Source: JBGSUZ01 sp043770095 (lineage in GTDB: Bacteria; Bacillota; Clostridia; Peptostreptococcales; Acidaminobacteraceae). From it: a DNA stretch of 64,000 nucleotides. The position numbers and the translations under genes were made by a program. Positions 60,123-64,000 of this stretch are shown piece by piece. The DNA lies in NCBI GenBank assembly GCA_043770095.1, contig JAYVIR010000013.1, forward strand, positions 1-64,000. Direction: 5' to 3'. A model generated the notes under the pieces. It made no database searches. It saw only the letters and a program-made list of their open reading frames with translations, and had not been told where the DNA came from. Numbering within the stretch: position 1 is the stretch's first letter; every line of letters begins with the position of its first letter.

Positions 60123-62010
60123 AGTGCACACGATTAGCGAGTTCCGTCCTCACAAAGCAGCTTTCACATCTGTTCCCATGTGCTTGGCAGCTGTTCCTTG
60201 GCATTTCAAAACAATTTTTATCATTAGTGCCATACACAGGACAAGTTAAGCAAATATCTAATGGCGAACACCTCATTTCCCAACAAGGACCAAGGGTTTT
60301 TCCAGCAAGATCTAAGCGCGCTCTTTTCTCAGCAATCCAATTGCACAGCACCTCTACATAATGAGAATCGAGTTGAGTGCCTGCAGCCGATTTAATCTGC
60401 TGCAACGCCACATTAAACTCTACAGGATCACGTCCTTCTCTTCCAATGAGTTTTGCTGTAAAAAATTGAACCACTGAAATGATTCTGCCCCCTTCGGAAA
60501 TTTGAGTTCCCAAAAGTCTTTGCGGATATCCCAAACCATCTACTCTTTCATGATGCTCTAAAATATACTTTGCGATTTTGGGATTGGCAATTGTCGCCTC
60601 AACAATTGAAGCACCTGCTTCGCAGTGAAATTTCATCAGTTCGAAATCAGCCTCTGAATATTTGTCTGATTTTCTAAAAAGTCCGCCAGCAAGCCCTACC
60701 ACACCTATATTACTAAGATAAGCAGCCAGCGCAATTTCTTGAACGTCATTCTCAGGCAGTTTAATACCCTTTGCCATGATGTAGGCATACTTATACATCA
60801 TATCCGAACGTCCAACCGTATTGGGGCTAAGATCGTCTAACGTCTGTGCGATTATTTTGAGAATAGAAATATAAGATTTTGAAATATCCTTAAAAACAAT
60901 GCTATTTTCCATGACTTCCCCAATTTTCGTTGCCATCATGAGCACTGCGGTCATTTTATAGTCTTCAAGTACCAGATCTTCTTTATACCAAATGCACATA
61001 TACCCTTGAAATTGTTTGTAACTAATGTCTATTAGAAAAAAAGCACCTATATCCAGCTCTTTAAAACTACCAGGAATGGTTTCAAAATCCTTTTCACTTT
61101 TTCTTATAAAAATATGATTTCGGTCTTGCAATAAATCAAACAAATCATCTGAACTCTGCATATTCGCTGTAATAGTTTCTATTTTTTCCGACTCTACCAT
61201 GAACGAAACCGGCACTGAAAATTGACCTTCTTCATCCAATTTAATTAGCAATCCACCTTCAGCACCCGAAGTTTCGATGGATATATTGGTAATGGCATTT
61301 AGCATATTAGAATAATTATAAAAGGTGTTTTGAACGTTTTCCACTGCCTTTGACTTGCTTTCAGTAATATTGATGCGTTCTTTTAAATCCATGTTTTCTG
61401 AGATTAAATCTAGCAAGGGTTCGATGCTTTTAGTGCTGATTTCAAGAATCATTCTTATTTTTTTATTCATTTTAAAATATTTGGACACAGGTCCAATACA
61501 GATAAAACATTTTTGAGTGCCTATAGGAATGGCAAGCAAGGGGACATCGCCTTCTTTAAAAACATTTAATCGACTCGGTATTTTGCTCACGTCAAATCTT
61601 TGTGGCGCTTTAAACTGCTCCTTTTTATATGGCAATAGACCACTATAAGAAGGGGCAATATCCGTACTTTCACCACTAATCCTTGTATTCGTGAGCACAT
61701 AGCAATCTTCTTTTGGTTTGTAACAATAAAAATAATACCCCGTGGCACTAACCACCTCTGCGTATTTCCCAAGCACCTCATTCATATTTATTTCCATATT
61801 TCGAGTTGGATTGATTGCTTCTAATAATTTATTTTGGAACAGCAGTAACGCTTGATTGGATTTCGATTTTTTTCTGATGATTCTAAGACCTATAAACATT
61901 AACAACAATAACGCAAATAGAACGCCAATCGTCATTAAGCTATAAGGCGGATTACTGAGCATTTCTATTTGTTTTATAAATACTTTTACATTCACAGGTA
62001 TGTCATTCAT
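60115..62010 (-). CDS. Membrane GAF-like/degenerate HD-GYP protein with Cys-rich tail
   Basis: A 631-residue protein: one membrane helix (about 22-43), two GAF-like segments (about 55-190 and 225-375), then an HD-GYP-like domain (about 380-545). The HD dyad is replaced (AAYLSNIGVVGL, SN in place of HD) although HHERVDGLGYP is intact, so catalysis is doubtful; it may bind c-di-GMP instead. The last 60 residues are Cys-rich (GPCWEMRCSPLDICLTCP, NCFEMPRNSC, CESCF), a likely metal or Fe-S site. GGAGGTG site. It lies in a surface-polysaccharide operon. Confidence 0.85.
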   Translation of the reverse strand: MNDIPVNVKVFIKQIEMLSNPPYSLMTIGVLFALLLLMFIGLRIIRKKSKSNQALLLFQNKLLEAINPTRNMEINMNEVLGKYAEVVSATGYYFYCYKPKEDCYVLTNTRISGESTDIAPSYSGLLPYKKEQFKAPQRFDVSKIPSRLNVFKEGDVPLLAIPIGTQKCFICIGPVSKYFKMNKKIRMILEISTKSIEPLLDLISENMDLKERINITESKSKAVENVQNTFYNYSNMLNAITNISIETSGAEGGLLIKLDEEGQFSVPVSFMVESEKIETITANMQSSDDLFDLLQDRNHIFIRKSEKDFETIPGSFKELDIGAFFLIDISYKQFQGYMCIWYKEDLVLEDYKMTAVLMMATKIGEVMENSIVFKDISKSYISILKIIAQTLDDLSPNTVGRSDMMYKYAYIMAKGIKLPENDVQEIALAAYLSNIGVVGLAGGLFRKSDKYSEADFELMKFHCEAGASIVEATIANPKIAKYILEHHERVDGLGYPQRLLGTQISEGGRIISVVQFFTAKLIGREGRDPVEFNVALQQIKSAAGTQLDSHYVEVLCNWIAEKRARLDLAGKTLGPCWEMRCSPLDICLTCPVYGTNDKNCFEMPRNSCQAHGNRCESCFVRTELANRVHYE

Positions 62011-62028
62011 GTTTTCACCTCCAAACTT

Positions 62029-62388
62029 TTATTGTTTTTTAAGCACGCCGCTGTTTTCTTCTTCATGAAATTGAATTGCCGAAAACTCCGATAATTCCCT
62101 TACATGTTTTTCTAGCACTGCAATCTGAATCGATTGGTAAATAGTAATCATCAGTAAAATAACGTTTCCTAGCATAAAAAGGAGTGCTGGCGGATAGTCT
62201 ATGCCCGCCCCTTTGGCCAAGGTATCTAAAAAATCTGGAAATAGGGTCAGCAATCCAAAACAGATGACCGTAAAAATATAAAATAGCGCATTTCGTTCTA
62301 AAATTTTGCGTTTCAAAAGCAGTGAAATTACATAGGTTAAAAACAAACCGCCAACGAGTAAAATCGTAAGTCTAAGTTCAAATCTCAT
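62029..62388 (-). CDS. DUF2304 membrane protein
   Basis: A 119-residue protein with three helices and a short cytosolic coiled tail, typical of DUF2304 proteins found next to polyprenyl-phosphate glycosyltransferases. It overlaps the GT2 stop by 4 bases (ATGA). Confidence 0.85.
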   Translation of the reverse strand: MRFELRLTILLVGGLFLTYVISLLLKRKILERNALFYIFTVICFGLLTLFPDFLDTLAKGAGIDYPPALLFMLGNVILLMITIYQSIQIAVLEKHVRELSEFSAIQFHEEENSGVLKKQ

Positions 62389-63110
62389 TTACGAGCCCTC
62401 CTTTGAATTGACTTTTGTCGGAATACTACAACAAGAATGCTCATGCACATTTTAATCATATAATATACTGGTTTTAACCCAGCATGCATGCTGATGCCAT
62501 CCTGTCGTTGTTTAAAGGTAGCAGGCACTTCCACTATTTTGCATCCTCTTAAAAGCATTTTGATGACCACATCTGCATCCGGGTAATCTTCGGGATAATT
62601 GTCTAAATTCGCATAAAATCCAAACACACTTCGGTTAAGCCCTTGAAATCCCGAAGAAGGGTCTGTAATATTTTGTCCCGTCAGTAGCTTAATCCACCAC
62701 CTGAATAAATGAATTGCCAGCAATCTTAAAGCACCCAATTCATATTTTTCCGTCGACAAAAACCTTGAACCAATCACAATATCAGCCTTATTTTTTTCGA
62801 GCTCGTCGATAATTTTAGGCAAATCTTCAGCCAAATGTTGCCCATCGCTATCCATTTGAATCACATATGAATACCCTTTATAGAGGGCATATTTGAAACC
62901 CGTTTGACAGGCAGACCCATACCCTGAATTATAATGCAAATTAAGCACTTCTGCTCCAGAAGTGCTTGCCACTGCCTCTGTTTGATCAGATGAGCCGTCA
63001 TTGATTACCAAAATATCTAATGGCAAACTCATTGAAAGAACAGATTCAATCACATAAGCGATGTTCTTCTCTTCATTATACGCAGGCATAATCAATAAAT
63101 ACTTTTTCAT
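62385..63110 (-). CDS. GT2 family glycosyltransferase (polyprenyl-phosphate type)
   Basis: A 241-residue GT2: LIMPAYNEEKNIAYVI, LVINDGSSDQTE, the metal-binding QMDSDGQH, and DPSSGFQGLNRSVF. Resembles dolichyl-phosphate mannose synthase-type enzymes. Start ATG 63110 with AAGGTGA upstream. Neighbours DUF2304 and MurJ-type flippase indicate cell-surface polysaccharide assembly. Confidence 0.9.
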   Translation of the reverse strand: MKKYLLIMPAYNEEKNIAYVIESVLSMSLPLDILVINDGSSDQTEAVASTSGAEVLNLHYNSGYGSACQTGFKYALYKGYSYVIQMDSDGQHLAEDLPKIIDELEKNKADIVIGSRFLSTEKYELGALRLLAIHLFRWWIKLLTGQNITDPSSGFQGLNRSVFGFYANLDNYPEDYPDADVVIKMLLRGCKIVEVPATFKQRQDGISMHAGLKPVYYMIKMCMSILVVVFRQKSIQRRARK

Positions 63111-63120
63111 AGAATTCACC

Positions 63121-64000
63121 TTATCTAGACGGCATGAGTTTAAATACTTTGGCTAAATAATAAGAGCTAATACAGATAGATATACCCGAAAATAAGCCAA
63201 ATACTAATTGAATTTCAATAGGCTTATTTATCATAAGCAAATGCCAAACACCATTCATCAAAAACGCAAGCAATAATGGCGGTACATTGATAAAGATGAC
63301 TTTTAAAAGAAAACCTACTTCGTCTCGGCATTTTATTTGAAGTCGTCTGAGGAGTAATGCCGTTAATAAAATTGCCCCTATTATCGATCCGGCAAAGGAA
63401 CCAATGCCAATACCCGATATTCCATAATGCTGAACCAGGAGGTAATCCAGAACCCCATTTAACAGCAAATTAAGAACGAGCAGCAAAATAGGTTCAAAGG
63501 CTTTACCCATCGCAATAAGCACCCTTATATTCAAAAGAATAACACCTTGTCCAATTACGGAAAGTCCATATCCAAGCATCACCTCAGCACTTAATAAGAC
63601 TGACTCAGAATCAAATGCATTGTGTTTAAACAGAACCGTCAAAATGGGTTCTCTTAGGACGCTTAATCCAATTGCCATAGGCACAGACATTATTAGAATG
63701 GTTCTCATCGCCTTCAAGTAGAGCGCGCTACCTTCTTTTGAGTGATTCGTGCTAAGCAGCCTTGCAAATTCAGGCAGTGCCACTAACGCGATGGAAAAAC
63801 TAAACACCAATATTGGAAATTGTGACAGCCTATTGACATAATTAATGGCTGCCACACTACCAGGAGCAAGTTGTGAACCTAAATAGCGCTCAAAATAAAA
63901 TATGCCTTGTGTTAAAAATACCATTGTTAGATAGGGAAAAAAAGCTTTTAAAAATAATTTACCATACGGCTTATCTTCTTCTATTGAGTTAGATGAAGGC
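63121..64000 (-). CDS. MurJ-type lipid II / polysaccharide flippase (partial)
   Basis: C-terminal 292 codons of an MVF-family protein; the reading frame is open to the window edge, so the N-terminus is missing. Visible: about eight helices with GSVAAINYVNRLSQFPILVF and FSIALVALPEFARL, the MurJ/MviN pattern. The first in-window ATG (63924) is internal. First visible gene of the polysaccharide operon. Confidence 0.85.
   Translation of the reverse strand, partial: PSSNSIEEDKPYGKLFLKAFFPYLTMVFLTQGIFYFERYLGSQLAPGSVAAINYVNRLSQFPILVFSFSIALVALPEFARLLSTNHSKEGSALYLKAMRTILIMSVPMAIGLSVLREPILTVLFKHNAFDSESVLLSAEVMLGYGLSVIGQGVILLNIRVLIAMGKAFEPILLLVLNLLLNGVLDYLLVQHYGISGIGIGSFAGSIIGAILLTALLLRRLQIKCRDEVGFLLKVIFINVPPLLLAFLMNGVWHLLMINKPIEIQLVFGLFSGISICISSYYLAKVFKLMPSR

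Overview
The window is AT-rich, densely coded bacterial DNA with strong GGAGG-type ribosome binding sites, frequent GTG/TTG starts, lipobox lipoproteins, an ECF sigma/anti-sigma pair, YesM/YesN two-component genes, a YxiN-type helicase, DUF3798 transport genes and many c-di-GMP proteins. This fits an anaerobic, fermentative member of the Clostridia; a Fusibacter/Acidaminobacter-like organism is my guess from gene content and is not proven. I see no tRNA, rRNA, CRISPR array, phage or insertion sequence. The window starts just past the 3' end of a gene and ends inside a MurJ-type gene.

Layout. 0-3 kb: a MerR regulator fused to a GGDEF domain, an acetyltransferase, a NifX/NifB-like and CGGC-like pair, and a TM1266-like small protein. 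3-8.3 kb: a DUF3798 lipoprotein plus a double ATPase and two permeases (an ABC importer of unknown substrate, with a hairpin after the binding-protein gene). 8.4-13 kb: a mercury-methylation locus, hgcA - msrA - hgcB on the minus strand, flanked by a DUF4003 gene and a divergent MFS transporter. 13-24 kb: PAS-GGDEF-EAL protein, APC permease with divergent LysR regulator, dual-HD (HD-GYP) protein, DUF4309 lipoprotein, DHH phosphoesterase, LTA-synthase-like sulfatase, Dus, orphan AbiEi-like protein. 24-27.2 kb: nitrosative/oxidative-stress genes (DUF438-hemerythrin-PAS, DUF1858, Ric/ScdA) divergent from an FNR-like regulator with four cysteines. 27-35.5 kb: an AraC regulator, a double SRPBCC protein and a minus-strand operon, rhodanese lipoprotein - membrane protein - TVP38 - ArsS - C_GCAxxG_C_C protein - two arsenosugar-type glycosyltransferases. 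35.5-43.7 kb: zinc-ribbon membrane protein, then ccdA - thioredoxin - msrAB - response regulator - histidine kinase, and a secreted protein with three FMN-attachment domains. 43.7-54.4 kb: transporters, a radical SAM enzyme, a 7TM-PAS-GGDEF cyclase, phosphatase, an ABC exporter with its ECF sigma/anti-sigma pair, cold-shock protein and a small cytochrome-b-like membrane protein. 54.4-64 kb: a glucosaminidase-type protein, two DEAD-box helicases, a decayed histidine kinase remnant, and a surface-polysaccharide operon (MurJ - GT2 - DUF2304 - degenerate HD-GYP - GH114).

The most notable locus is hgcA/hgcB. HgcA has the cap-helix motif NVWCAAGK and five C-terminal membrane segments. HgcB has two CX2CX2CX3C ferredoxin motifs, the GVGCA cysteine and a C-terminal NCNC. 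The only strong ribosome binding site and ATG for hgcA lie 42 bases upstream of the conventional start, in the same frame, separated from it by one UGA that follows a Cys codon. A perfect 7-bp hairpin with GU in its loop lies 15 nt after the UGA. This could be selenocysteine decoding (giving a Cys-Sec pair at the N-terminus of a mercury methylase), a leader peptide with reinitiation, or a nonsense mutation. The same 25 kb also holds an arsenosugar-type cluster and Cys-rich small proteins, so metal(loid) handling, thiol redox and methionine sulfoxide repair are recurring themes.
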